DNA of 64,000 bases from Trebouxia sp. TZW2008. Taxonomy: Eukaryota; Chlorophyta; Trebouxiophyceae; Trebouxiales; Trebouxiaceae. A model generated the notes under the pieces. It did no database searches. It was given only the letters and a program-made list of their open reading frames with translations, and was not told where the DNA came from. Each line of letters opens with the position of its first letter. Positions within the stretch are counted from its first letter, which is position 1. Both the position numbers and the translations under genes were made by a program. The stretch lies in contig BDIU01000216.1 in assembly GCA_002118135.1 (NCBI GenBank), positions 62,166 through 126,165 on the forward strand, given 5' to 3'. Of this stretch, positions 1-12,536 are shown piece by piece.

Positions 1-401
1 CAGGCTTCTCGTTACATGCAGCATGACTTTGCCACATGGCAAGTGTCAGTAGTGGTCGTCAGCTGTGCATGCCAGAGCAAGCAAAACCCATCAAAGTGCC
101 TTTTCACCCTTGATCTTGGCTGACAAGGTACGCTTGATGAGTTCTGCTTGCTCTGACAGTCACAGCCGGTGACCACCATTGAATTGACAGGGAGTACCAT
201 GGAGTTGTTCTTTGTTCAGCCTCTGCCTTCCCCAACGACTTGTTCAGCTGCACTGGGAAAGGAGGCAGATCCACTCAAGGAAGGGTGTTGACCTGTGTTG
301 ATGAGTCATTTGATCAGGTCAACAACCTGGGGGATGTTTGTTATGCCAACACTGTGATCAGCTGCAGCGGTGGCAATGCATGCTCATGCAGGATGTTACA
401 G

Positions 402-3400
402 ACTCAGGGCACCTCACATCCCCAAGCAACCCTTCAACCACCCCCAAGGCTGCAGCAGGGGGACCCGCCACCCCCAACCCTCAAGGCCCCACCCCCTCTA
501 GTCCTGTCAGGCCCTCAGCATACCGCAGCATGTCAGATACACGGGTTAAGAAGTTTGATAAGCTGCTAGGAGAGCAAGTGGTAAGATCTCCATGCCATTT
601 TGCCCCCTCTTCTCCTATCAACAAGCCTTCAGCTTATCGCAGCATGTCAGGTGCATGGATGGAAAAGTTGATGAGCTGTTTGGAGAATGAGAAGTCAAGA
701 TTCCTGTCCCCTCCAGTCCTGTCAGCCCCTCAGCCTGTCACAGCATGTCAAATACGCGAGTCAAGAAGTTTGATAAGCTGCTAGGGGGACAAGTGGTAAT
801 GCTGCCATGCCAGTGTTTGCCATCTAGCCCTTGGCCTGCCAAGGCATGTCAAAAGTGCAAGCCAAACGTTTGATAAGCTGCAATCAGAACAAGTGACCTT
901 TCCCCTGTAGTCCAGGCATGCCTGCAGCCTTTTGCAGCATGTCAGATACACGGGTCAAGAATTTTGATAAGCTGCTAGGGGAACAAGCTAATAAGCTTGC
1001 CATGCCAGTGTTTGCCATCTGGCCCACTCAAAACTGACAGTCGTGAAGGATCTGTATTGAAATGCATGACATACAGCTTTGTGAGGTGCCTAGTGCTGTC
1101 AGACCAGGACATTCAGATGCAAGCGCACAGTAGATGCACCCATGAATTAGTCAGCTGACGACATCTTGGGCAAAAGCACTTTGAGTGTGCACTTGCAGCT
1201 AGTCAGCTGCGGGGATTGATTACTTGATTGATTGATACCTGCGCCTGCGCAAACGCGAGGCAGGTAACAGGTATGCCTCATCCTGTTTTTGTAGGCCACA
1301 CAGGAGGCTCATTTTGACACCCAAAGGTCACTTTTGGGGACATTTGGCCACAAACAACTCGCAGCTATACACATCAGGCCTTTGAACAGATTTCATGCTT
1401 GTACGTACTTCACTGCTTCTGTCTAGAACATTGTGCTTGCACCTATCCAGGCACTTTGATGTGCGTGCAAGCATCAACATGTGTTGGACGATCAACATTC
1501 AACACAAGTGAAGATCCTGCGGTGGGCTAACTGTGCTGGCAAGGTGCAAGACAGATCAAGCTTTACTGCACATTCCCAAAGTTGGTTGGCCGCAGGTTGA
1601 CTTCGACGTGCTGAAGGAATTGTCATGGAGTGGGACACCCAGTTAGACAGGTCCATTCCCACAAAACGATCTGAAATCTTAGCTTGTGCAATTTAACAGG
1701 CTTTTCTGTTGGCCGCAGGTTGATCTAGACATGCTGAAGGAGCTGTCATGGAGTGGCACACCTGGGGATCTGCGGCCGCTGTGTTGGCAGTTACTTCTGG
1801 GCTACTTGCCTCCCAACAGAGATAGAAGGTCAGTGCTTGATCCTGGGCTGCTTCTGCCAAGATGAGACGGGATGCCTGTTGACCTAGACATGTCTTTGCT
1901 TCATTGGTAGTGTTGGCACTCATGACCATTGGAGCATGATACCAATAAACAAGTCATTGTTTGTCAAGCCACAGGACTGCATCACCACACTGATACTTCC
2001 AGCACTCATGCTGTAGCATCCATGGCATAGACTTGTGTTGCTGCATGCAGCATATGTCATGTGTTATGAGATAGATACAGTGCCATATTCCACAAACCAG
2101 ATTTTGTGAAGGCAGTACACTGCCACTGCGTGCACCCAGCAGGGTGTCGGGGTCTTGTCAATCGAGCAGGCAAGTGGTGCTATCCTGTCTGACTGTCAAC
2201 ACTTGATCATGAGACATTCTGATCATGAAATCACAAAAACCTGAAAGGACTTTGCCACATAAATGTAGCACTTGTGTTGGAACCTGAAACAGTTGTGACC
2301 TTGAGTGTGATGACATCAACAAGAGGTGCAGAGTCTGGACATCTAGAGAAGGACAAGCAGGTCCCCTCAATGAGACCCAAAATTATGTGTAGGGAGCAGA
2401 TTCTGGCACGCAAGCGGCGTGAGTACCGAGACATGGTGCCTGAGTATTATGACATCGCCAACAATGATAGGTCAGAAGAAGAAGTAGGCGCTCTGAGGCA
2501 GGTGTCAGTGGATGTGCCCAGAACAGCCCCTGGAGTGGCCTTTTTCCATGAAGCCCCTGTGCAGAAATGCCTGGAGCGCATCTTGTATATCTGGGGCATA
2601 AGGTATACACTTTGCTAATTCTCACTTTGCCTTGCACCAAGGGGCCTTTTGCATGACAGTCCTCTGCAGCATGGAGAAGGTTATATGCATTCAGTACATG
2701 TTTTGCTAATGCACTTTGCTTTGCGTCATGCTGCCTTGCATGCATATTCTCTGCAGCATTGACACAATGGGCATGTTTGCTGGAGACTTGTCTGTGCAAG
2801 CAGTCGATCATTGAGTCTGTTCACTGCCACAGGCACCAAGTAGGAGTTCACATTGTCAGTGTCAGGGCGAACCAGAACTTGCTTGTTGTATGCTGCTATG
2901 GTGCATGTGGCATCTTACAGGCCACAGGTTGTACAAACACCTCTCTTTCAGAGGATTGCATTGCGAGTTGTTTCATGATAGCTCCTCCTGCTTTACAAGT
3001 CTTTTGTGCCGTCGGCAGGCATCCTGCCAGTGGATATGTTCAAGGCATCAATGACTTAGTCACCCCGTTCCTAGCAGCCCTGTTGAGTCAGCATTTTGAC
3101 GGTCCGATGGAGTCGTGGGACATTGAAACCCTATCAGAGGAAACAATGTATGCTGTTGAGGCAGACGCCTACTTCATGCTATGCAAGATGCTGGATGGGA
3201 TACAAGATCACTACACAAATGCCCAGCCAGGCATTCAGCGGACAGTTTTCAAGCTGAAGGAGCTTGTCAGGTACAAAGCAACCTACTGACATTGCTGCAA
3301 CCATCAGAATTCGTTCCCATTCAATGAAGCAAATACGTACGCAGTGCAAGATGCTGGATGGGATTTGGGATTCTTATATAAAAGCACAGCCAGGCATTCA

Positions 3401-4395
3401 GTGGAATGTCTTCAAGCTGAAGGAGCTTGTCTGATGCGAAGCAACCCAGTGCTGTGAGCATCAGAACCTGTACCAGTCAGCTGGGCAGTCAGTCAATTCC
3501 AAATACTGAATGACACTATCAGTGGTGAAACCTGTACTATAATCAAGCAAGCAAGCAATCAATCCATCAATCAAGTGGGTGGTCAGTCAGTCAGTCCGTC
3601 AGTCCATTAATCCATCAATAATTTGATCAATGTCATAGACATTGATCAATCAATTGACTGTTGCAGGCGGATAGATGAGCTCATGTGCCAGCATATGGAA
3701 ACAGAGGGCCTCTAATACCTTCAATTGTGCTTGCAATAAGTCAATTGCCTATTGTTCAGGGACATCCCCTTTGCGTTGCGCCTCAGGCTATGGGACACTT
3801 GCACACTGACATGCATTAGTGCTGCAGGCGAATAGATGAGCCCATGTGCCAACACATGGAAACAGAAGGCCTAGAGTTCCTACAATTCTCCTTTCGATGG
3901 GTCAACTGCCTATTGTTAAGGGAGATTCCCTTTGAGCTGGGCCTTAGGCTATGGGACACCTACTTGGCTGAAGGGCCTGGCATGAAGGAGTTCCTCATTT
4001 ACGCCTTGGCTGCGTTCCTGCTGACATGGGACAAGGAGCTGAAGCAACTAGACTTCCAGGTATTTCAACAAGGAAAAAACACGAAAAGAAAGAGATTTAT
4101 CTGATGAAGCATTTGGTAATAACATCAGATTACACAGGCTGTTTGTAACGTGCAGATGATGGGCTGCTGTCATGCCTGTTCAATCAACTTTGCAAGCTTA
4201 GGCATAGTTCAGTGGCTTATTGTCATATTCTGTACACAAACTCATTGTCGTTATTGATATTTGCAGGAAATGGTCTTGTTTTTGCAGAAGCTTCCAACTG
4301 CAAACTGGGATGAAAAGGACATAGAGATGGTGCTGTCAAGGGCATACATGCTGCGTGCAAGCTTCAATGATGCTCGCAGTCATCTTCAGTCATAG
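402..4395 (+). CDS. TBC1 domain family member 22-type Rab GTPase-activating protein (5' end unresolved)
   Basis: Exons read as 402-580, 1719-1828, 2393-2602, 3019-3270, 3828-4059 and 4267-4395 (stop TAG). All phases join cleanly, giving about 369 residues. TBC proteins switch off Rab GTPases by supplying an arginine finger and a glutamine finger. Here these are VDVPRTAP in the third exon and YVQGIND in the fourth. Order and sequence follow TBC1D22: a Ser/Pro-rich N-terminus with SAYRSMSDTRVKKFDKLL, then SWSGTPGDLRPLCWQLLLGY, the TBC core with LDGIQDHYTNAQPGIQ, RWVNCLLLREIP, LRLWDTYL, and the terminal LPTANWDEKDIEMVLSRAY. The first exon begins in phase 1, so at least one more 5' exon carrying the start lies upstream and was not identified. 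Several exons have decayed partial copies in the neighbouring introns. Confidence 0.88.
600..1010 (+). repeat. Four decayed copies of the TBC exon end plus donor site
   Basis: The 3' end of the 402-580 exon, from the SAYRSMSD codons through the GTAAG donor, recurs at about 628-692, 733-797, 840-896 and 925-990. Copies share the words agcatgtcag, aagtttgataagctgc and caagtggtaa. They carry indels and in-frame stops, so they are not plausible constitutive exons. Spacing is roughly 85-115 bp. Confidence 0.85.
1566..1650 (+). repeat. Decayed upstream copy of the second TBC exon
   Basis: The acceptor and first codons of the 1719-1828 exon (ggccgcaggttgatctagac) are repeated about 130 bp upstream as ggccgcaggttgacttcgac. 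The next bases follow the exon through tcatggagtggcaca and then diverge into a stop. Confidence 0.85.
3335..3440 (+). repeat. Decayed downstream copy of the fourth TBC exon end
   Basis: The 3' end of the 3019-3270 exon (gcaagatgctggatggg through aggagcttgtc) is repeated in the following intron, with substitutions and a loss of reading frame. Confidence 0.85.
3665..3805 (+). repeat. Decayed upstream copy of the fifth TBC exon
   Basis: The acceptor and start of the 3828-4059 exon (tgcaggcgaatagatgagcc) appear first at about 3663 as tgcaggcggatagatgagct. The copy runs on for about 130 bp through ctatgggacac but contains a TAA stop. The intact exon follows about 160 bp later. Confidence 0.88.
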
Positions 4396-5083
4396 CATAG
4401 ATTTTGCTTCAACCAGCACGTCCAACACTATTATCAGAACAACAAATCACAATCTTCACAGCTGCAGGGAAGTACATGAACATCAATCACCGTGCAGCTG
4501 CAGTCAGGTCTAAAGGAAGCCTTGCCGACCTTGCAAAGTCAATTGCTTTGTGTAATGGTGCTGACCATATGCAAGTATCAGGTTGTTAGTGAGGCCATTG
4601 AACAGGAAAGAAGAAGGCAGAAGGAACACTGCTTTCAAGCATGACATCAAAAGACTCAAAGTCTATGAACGGAAGCAGTCTGGCATTGTCGAATGAATAC
4701 TGACTATGAAATACGTTGAATTCGGCATTCTACTTGAGATGTGTTTGCTGATCGTTTTGGCGTCACAGCAAAGTGTACGATTTTGCTGCCGAGAAGCTGC
4801 TGCATTTGAAAAGTGCCTTTTGCAGAAAACCAGCATATGACTTGCGCTGTCAGATGATCAGGCTATGCACATGATGTAAATCGTTGACTTCAGATTGTTC
4901 AATGATCTGAGCTACTTTTGCCCAAGCTGGCAGCCCTTTGAATTCATCTCAATGACATGATGGTGGGCAACATCGTACTATGCTGGGGAAAGACAGCAGT
5001 ATTAGCAATTAATTGAACAGCAATGCGCTCGAGAGCTGCCAGATGCTAGCCTTTCATACATAAGAAAATCACCTCCTGCCCCA
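4396..5083. other. Convergent intergenic region without a recognised gene
   Basis: This spacer lies between two converging 3' ends, the TBC gene on the plus strand and the LysM gene on the minus strand. It presumably holds both 3' untranslated regions. I see no other coding segment or structured element. Confidence 0.6.
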
Positions 5084-8000
5084 TTATACGCTGCTGAAGC
5101 TGGTCGTGTGTGCATTGCCTAATCTGGTCTGAGAATGCTCTGTACGCCCTGCAGAGGAACCTCTGGAGGACAGGTGTTTGAACTGACACTTCTGTTGATG
5201 TATCCGGCTCAGCGCTTTTTCATAAACACTTGCTGATGGTATGTCTTTGAGAGGCAATGCTTGGGCATCCTCTTTACTGATTTTCAACAATGCTTGTGAC
5301 ATTTCAGTCACAAGCCCTGATTTTGCATCTGGGTTGCCGCTTTGCCAGGCTTCCATCAGAGATGCTGCACAACACCATGTGTCAGCACAACGGCATCAAG
5401 TGGAGCAGCACCATGCCTTGAGAAGGCCTGTGGTCATTGGCCTGTCCAAAATTTACCTATGAAGCCATGCGCAGCAGGCTGCAATGTCAAAAGGGCTTGC
5501 GTGACCATCACAGCTATCAAATGCCTTGACGATGGTGTATTAGTGTCAGAGCATGCTGAGCACTTGTGCTGCAAGCAGATGCATTGATATGCCACGCAAC
5601 CAGCAGTGCTATCAACATAGGTAGCAATGTACCTGGCAAATGACTTCCAATTCCCGTCTTCTGGTGCCGGTCTTTGATTTCTGTATTTACTTGGTGCAGT
5701 GCCAACAGCATGACAGCACACCGCACATTTTCAAAGTTGCTGTTCCAGATCCCTGATTTGTGGCCCAGGCTATCAGATCCTGCCCTGGTGCCAAAGTGCC
5801 CTCCCCACCGCAAAAAACACCACGTCATTATGTCTTTTGCCACAGCCCTCATGTTTGGTGTGGCTGTCTGATTCTGTAATGTGATACTGTCAACAGATGC
5901 TGAATATTGTCCCATCAAAAGGTCCAGAGTCTTGACTGGGTTATCAGTAATGTCAGAAAGATGTGAAGCGTCTAGGCGAGTGCTGACTGCGTACAACAGC
6001 AGCTTCTTTACTTGTCTGTGTTGCCATGTGATGTAGCCCCAGGCGCTGCAGGCTAAGATGCCAGTACAAAGGACAGCAACTCCACCTAGGCTGCCCCATA
6101 TTTTGCCTGCAGGCCATTCAGTCATTGAGCACCATCCTTGAATCTTTGCACATGCATCAGTGTTTGCGCAAGGACCACGTGCACAGACCATGACCTGCAC
6201 TGACTGCACTTCCCCTCAGATTACTTTCCTGCAAAATGTCCTTGTCAGTGCAGCGACAGGACGCTGCTTGACTTGCAGGTGTGTGCTGCAGCAAAATAGA
6301 CTGCACTACATGTTTACACTGATGCACGATGGGCAACAGAATCTCTTTAGCACCATGCAAAAGCACCTGATGAGGGGACAGATGCAATCTGCACACTCAG
6401 TACAGTTGATGCAAATCAGTGCTGAAGGATGCTAGCATACCTGCCACACTGGCAGAACTAATTGGTCTGGGACTTGGGCCAGGGGATGGAGCAGGGGGAG
6501 GGGGGGCTGCAGAGGGGTTTGGAGGGGGTGGGGTTTGGGTGTCAGGTGATGACTCAGCCACTCCCAAGATCTGTTGAGGAGTGCTTTCATCTGCACTTGC
6601 AGCATTGCAGCTTGACGGTACACAGACTGTGTCACCTGGGTTGATGTTGCTGAAACCTGGAGTTGCCAGATGTTGGTTGGCTGACTCTAAGCTAGATAGG
6701 GTGACATTGCATGTCTGGGCAATGTCGCTCAGTGAGTCACCGGACTCGACTGTGTGAGTGTCTGAGAACAGCCCAGAGCACTCAGCTCCTGCAGCAGCCA
6801 TAAGCGTCTGTATCAGAAACGCGTTCACAGAAAGGTCGTGCATTTGGGCACATGCGCTAGGTATATGTACCCCATGTCTTACCTTGTCAGGCTGGCTTGT
6901 GCTGAGCATGACGGGCTTATGCCAACAGTCTTGTGACGTGCGTTGCGGAGGCATCTTGCGTGACATGCCTTGATACATACATACGTATTGCCGCCACTCA
7001 CAAGCCTCAAAGCTTGCTTGAATGCCTGCTGATGCAATCATGCGTCATGCTTGACAATACATTTCAGGCACTCAGTCATGGCCGTACACTACAACATGAG
7101 CAGAACATTAACTGTAACAGGGCAATTGTGGATGCCATAATAATTCAGGAAGGACACAATCACTAAAGCTACTGCACTCACCTGAAGTACTGCTTACAGA
7201 GCTGGTTGGGCTGCTAGCTGCCAGTGTTGCCACTGGCGATACCTCACTCCCAGCTGTCACTGGTGTTGCAACTGGTGTTGCCTCTGATATTGGAGATGTT
7301 GCAACCGGCGGTGGCAGTGCTGAAGTCGGCAGTAGTGGTGATGAGGCTGGCAGCGGCGGTGGTGCATGGGAGGCTGGCGTTGGTGCTGAGTTCAGCTCTG
7401 AGGTGCAGTTGGACGGTACACAGACGCTATCACCAGGATTGATGCTGTCAAAGCCAGGGGCTGCCAAATGCTGATTGGCTGACTCCAAGGCAGGCAGTTG
7501 TATGTTGCATGCATCAGCAACTGTGCTTAGGGAGTCACCAGACTGGACTGTATGGATGCCTGAGTACTGGCCGGTGCACAGCGACCCTGCAAGGCATTGA
7601 ATGAGTCTCATGTATAGCTGCTTGTACGTTTTCTGGTTTGTGAGTCTTTTGGGCGAGTCGCCAAACATGTGCACCATGGAGGTGTATACCAAGCTTTGGG
7701 TCCAGCACATGCTTTCACACAGCACAATGTTGTGAACACCAGCATTACAGCAACAGGCACATGCAGACTGCAGCTCAAATCTGCATCTGCTCTTCAGATG
7801 CTACTTTGCTTTGCAACGGGACATTTGCATTTTGTGGTGGTTCACCTGTCGCATTGTTATTGCTTGCTGGGCTGCTCGCTGGCGAGGAGCCATCTGTCCC
7901 TCCCTCTACACTTGCTGTCAATGGTGACAAAGTCAGTGCTGGAGATGGTGAAGGTATTGTTGGTGCTGGAGACGATAAAGGTGTCGTCAGTTCTGCAGTT

Positions 8001-11000
8001 GGTGAAGGCGTCATCAGTGCAGGGAATGGTGAAGGTGTTGTCACTGTTGACGTGGAAGAAGGCATTGGAGATGGTGAAGGAGTCATCAGTGGTGGCGTTG
8101 ATGAAGGCATTGGGGACGGTGCAGTTGTCGTTAGTGGGGCAGGAACCGGCGAGGCCGGCGGCAAGGCCGGTATCAACGGCAATGTTGCTGGCAGTGGTGC
8201 TGTGTTCACTGCTGAGGTGCAGTTCAAAGGCACACAGACGGTGTCACCAGGCTTGATGCTGTCAAAGCTTGGGGCCAGATGCTGATAAGCTGACTCCAAG
8301 GCAGGCAGCTGTATGTTGCAGGAGTCAGCAACGCTGCTTAGAGAGTCGCCAGACTGGACTGTGTGGATGCCTGAGTATTGGCCTGTGCACAGCAGCCCTG
8401 CAAGGCATTGACCATATGTACAGCAGCTCTGCACGTCCTACTTTTATGCTTTTGGCATGGTTTACAAAGCAGAGAATTAATGTTGCTGCAGCAATGGGCT
8501 GCAACTCCATAGCTGCCAAGCTGTGCATTGATCCAGGGATCTGCAAAGCAATGCCTTGTGTGCACAACTCCCCTCAGCAGCAGGCTCAACACATTGGAGC
8601 TCACACAATTACCACATGCCTTGAACACTTAGCCAAGCTTGCAACAAGACAGCAGCAGCAGCAGCAGCAGCAGCAGCAATTTGGTGGTCCCTTACCTGTA
8701 GGATTTGTGGGGCTTGCTGCGCTGCCAGCTGGCGCAGAGGCATCTGTCCCTCCCTCTACAGTTGCTGTTATGGGTGATGATGTCGATGCTGGAGGTAATG
8801 AAGGCGTTGGTGATGGGACAGGAGCTGGCGGTGGTGGGGATGGACTTGATGGTGGTGGGGTTGACAACGGCGGTGTTGCTGTTGGCACTGGAGGAGGTGA
8901 AGTTGGCAAGTGAGATGTTGCCAGCGACACTGGCGGTGGTGACACTGTGAATGGAGGTGATGAAGGTGACACTGGCGTTGGTGAAGGCGGCAATGCAGGT
9001 GATGAAGCTGGCGGCATTGGCAGCACAAGTGGCACAGGTGGTGGGGACAGCAAAACCAGCGGTGACAGTGAAGCTGATGGTGGAAATGGCGATACTGGTG
9101 TCGGCGGTGGTGAGGCTGGTGACAGCGGTGGTGATGCTGCTTTTGGTGGTGGTGAGGCTGGTAACAGCGGTGGTGATGCTGGTTTTGGAGGTGGCGGAGA
9201 TTTGGTTGGTGATTCAGGCACTACTGGAGAAGACGCGGCAGGTGAGTTTCCTGCTGTTGTGGGTAGCACACTCAGGCAATTGGAGGGCACACATACGCTT
9301 GATCCAGGGTTTGTTGTGCTAGAGGCTGTCAGCTGTGGGTTCACTGCCTGAAGGTCTGACATTGATACCTTGCAAGCTGCTGAGATGACCTGCAGGTTGC
9401 TGCTGTAGAACAGGATCACGTCAGAGTTTTGTCCAGAGCACGGCACAGATTCAGCTGTGGACAGTGGTGGCGGTGCCGCCACCACTGGCGGTGGTGAGGG
9501 CTCAGCTGTGGTCAGCGGTGGTGACAACACCATTGGCAAGGCTGATGGCCCTGGTGCTTGCATGGGCTGAGGTGCTGTTTCTGGTAAAAGGCCTCTGTCA
9601 AGAAGGCGGGTACAATTTGATGGCACACAGACCTGATCGCCTGAATAGACAGTGAACAGAGACTGAGTAAGTTGATGAAGACTCACTTGTGCTGGCACAG
9701 AATGACATTAGACAGAACTTCCTGAAGACAGTGCACCGCTTATGTATGATCCAAGCTGGCTGACAGAGCCTCACTGGAGTAGGATTGTTTGGAGGCACTT
9801 CATTGCTTCTGTACGCAGCAAGCTGGGTCACATAACCTCGCTAGAATGCATGTGATTGGTGATGATGATGATGATGATGACATGCTGACCTGGATAGATC
9901 AGGTCAAAGCTGGGCAGTTGGGTGTTGGCAGCTTGCAGGCTTGACAGCTGTAGGTGACAGGTAGTTGCAATTTTGTTCAAGTCGTCCCCATCCTGGATTG
10001 TGTACGTGGCCAAGGACTCTCCAGAGCATGTTGTGCTGGCTATATTTTGATTGAGGGGGATCTGAAGAGCTGTGCTGCAGGACTTTGGGACACATACACT
10101 GTCACCTGGGGATGAGTCACTCAGATATGAGAATTGTACTACAACACCAAATCATACCAAAGTTGTGCAAGTGTCAACAGAGCAAAAGAGCATAGAGCAA
10201 AGTCACCTGGGGAAATTGCCTCAAAGCTTGGGCCTAATTGTTGATTGGCCGATTCAAGCTGTGGCGTTGTGACTTGGCAGGTGGTTGCAATGGTGTTGAG
10301 CGCATCGCCTTGGCGTACTATGTATGATATTGGGAATTGGCCTGAGCAGTTGGCTCCTGCACCGCAGGAAACTGTCTGTCAGTGCGCTTGATTGAATGGC
10401 ATATATGTAGCAAAATAGCAGCATTCATGGATCACATCACAAGTATGACAAGCCCCATGGTGAAGGCTGCTTTGTGAGAATTGAGCGACAGCTTGGCAAA
10501 CAGCTAAGTCATTATTTTGACATTTTACCATGGTAAAATAGTATGGTAGCATTGCATATGCAGCACGCAACAAGCTGACATGAATTTGCTATGCACAACA
10601 GTGTCACCATAACAATCAAGGCAAAGCAGTTTAGCTAGCTGCTTTAGCGTGCATGCAAACACACACCTGAGCTTGTTGTTGTGGTCAAAATTGTTCTGCT
10701 TGCTGCTTTGCTTGGAAACTTTTCAAACTGTTTCAATTGGCAATGTTGAGGGACACAAACCATGTCTCCTGCGTGCAGCTGTTCTTCATTGGACAGTTGT
10801 GTGTTGACTGCCATCAGCTCAGACAGCTGAATGTTGCAACCCGCTGCAATGCTGTCCAAGATAGCATTGCCTTGCAACATAAAAGATGGATGAAAATGGG
10901 TAGAGCAAAGCGCAGCTGCTGAGTCTGTTCTGTCTGTCTCGGCAGGAATTCTTGCTGCCTGTGATAGCATGAGTGATGCCAATGAATCGACTATCAGTGT

Positions 11001-11692
11001 CTCTATATGTGGTGGTGCGGTCAAGAGAGGTGGTGTTGAGCAAGGTGAATTTGGTGATGGTGAGATCGAGGAAGGTAATTTTGAGGACAACCGTGTTGCG
11101 ACATGCTTTGGCCCTAAATTTGCTTGAACAACTGTCAACTGAGAAGCATTGTCTGGCAATGCCAAGTTTGGGTGGAGATGCCTTGTCCATCCTGCAGTGA
11201 GCAACGCAAGCCTCAGGTGATGGAGATGGGATGAACTGCTGGCATGCACAAGGCAGTAGCTCATGGCAGCATAAAACATGCAACACTGCAGTTACTCTTC
11301 ACAGTGTAACGGCAACTGTAACTCTTGACACTGCTCGCTGCACAGTGAGAGCACGGTCAACTCAGCGATGTGAGCCACGAGCAGCTGATATTTTGCTCAC
11401 CAGAGTTGGCTAATCCCGAGACTTGATCAGTCGTGTTGCTCGTGGTGTTGGTGCGGTTTTCAGCGGCCAAAGCGTGCAACAGCACGCTGCTTGGCACCAC
11501 AGGTCTCGACGCAGCACTAGTATCTGTGCATGGAAGATTGCGCTCAGACCGTAGCCGACGCTCGCTATCGAATATGTATCAACAACTGAGCACGAACACC
11601 GTAGTTGTTTGTGACTTACCGAGGAGCAACAACACCAGGGTCAACAAGAGAATCAATACCTCATGGCCGCAGCTGCCTTTTCCCCTACGCAT
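5084..11692 (-). CDS. Secreted multi-LysM transmembrane protein, no kinase domain
   Basis: Exons (minus strand): 11692-11620, 11191-10667, 10356-10207, 10105-9890, 9640-8696, 8397-7846, 7586-7182, 6788-6441, then 6199 to about 6012 or 5691, and a last exon ending at stop 5084. The ATG opens a hydrophobic signal peptide (VLILLLTLVLLLL). Seven LysM modules follow, five of them with the signature GDxLxxIA...CNIQL...NPGDxVCVPSNC, at about 10907-10745, 10356-10085, 10028-9600, 9447-9275, 8395-8210, 7585-7395 and 6783-6595. LysM domains bind N-acetylglucosamine glycans such as chitin and peptidoglycan. Linkers are Pro/Ser/Thr/Ala-rich. Then comes one membrane helix (GSLGGVAVLCTGILACSAW) and a short tail ending AHTTSFSSV. 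All internal LysM exons are phase 1-1. The join into the last exon is unresolved. A receptor-like role is inference. Confidence 0.82.
8651..8679. repeat. (CAG)n trinucleotide tract in a LysM-gene intron
   Basis: About nine CAG units lie just beyond the donor of the 9640-8696 exon. They would read as poly-Cys if the intron were retained, so they are taken as intronic. Confidence 0.9.
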
Positions 11693-12536
11693 TGCGTGTC
11701 ACACTGCAGCAGCCGCTGCATGCAATCTTTCCCACGCAATCATTTCGTCACAGTGACTGGCGAAATATCCGAAACCAGTTTGAGAGAAGAAGAGAGAAAG
11801 TGGACATCATGCTTTGCACCCTGGCTTCCATCTGCTGCTGTCAGCAAAATTAAGCTTCTGTGGCTGCAAGGCACCAAGATTCGATGAAGGCATGCTTAAT
11901 CTACACTGCCCTGCATGAGTTGTCAGCATGTATTCAGACAGACTCAGCAACATATTGCTTCGACGTCAGTTGGCAGCTTGCAGCTCGCAATCAACTCTCA
12001 AAACCTGTTCAGGCATTATTCACATTCATGGACTAGCTGCTGACCATGTGTTACGGTTCTGGTGGTTTACGTCCATGACATGCATGTTTGTCGGTGTTGG
12101 GCTGCAAGACAAGGCATGCATCAATTTTCGTGAGTTATTCTGTTGATGCACAGATGCATCGCGCTTTTTTTGCAGACTGGTAAACATGTCCTGTAAATCC
12201 TGTACCTCAACATCAGTCATTGCAGTCAACAAAGTCATGGTTGTCTCAGGCCTAAGAAAGGGCCAGCAAGATATAGATATGTCTGCAAGGCGTCATGGCA
12301 AAACAAAACGTCGACGGGGGATGCATGGCATCCACTCAAACCAGCAACCTAATAGTCATTTTAGCATGTGAAAATGCATCAAGCAATTCTTTGCAGCACT
12401 TGCCACTTCCCAAAGTTGGCAAATTCAATCTACATGATACTGCATGGACAAAACACTGCTCCAAGCTGCAGATGTATCTGGTCAGCATACTTCCAACAGC
12501 CTGAGCACAGTTGCCATCTTTTTTGTTTTCTCAGTG
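11693..12536. other. Intergenic region upstream of the LysM gene
   Basis: This spacer lies between the LysM start codon and the kinesin stop codon, both on the minus strand. It should contain the LysM promoter and the kinesin 3' untranslated region. One minus-strand open segment (12238-12026) reads plausibly as protein (TDVEVQDLQDMFTSLQKKR) but has no clear splice connection. It could be an alternative kinesin 3' exon or chance. Confidence 0.5.

Noticed and set aside
8641..8690. Poly-cysteine or poly-glutamine protein segment
   Set aside because: The CAG tract lies past a good donor (CTACAG|GTAAGG) whose phase fits the next LysM exon, so it is intronic.
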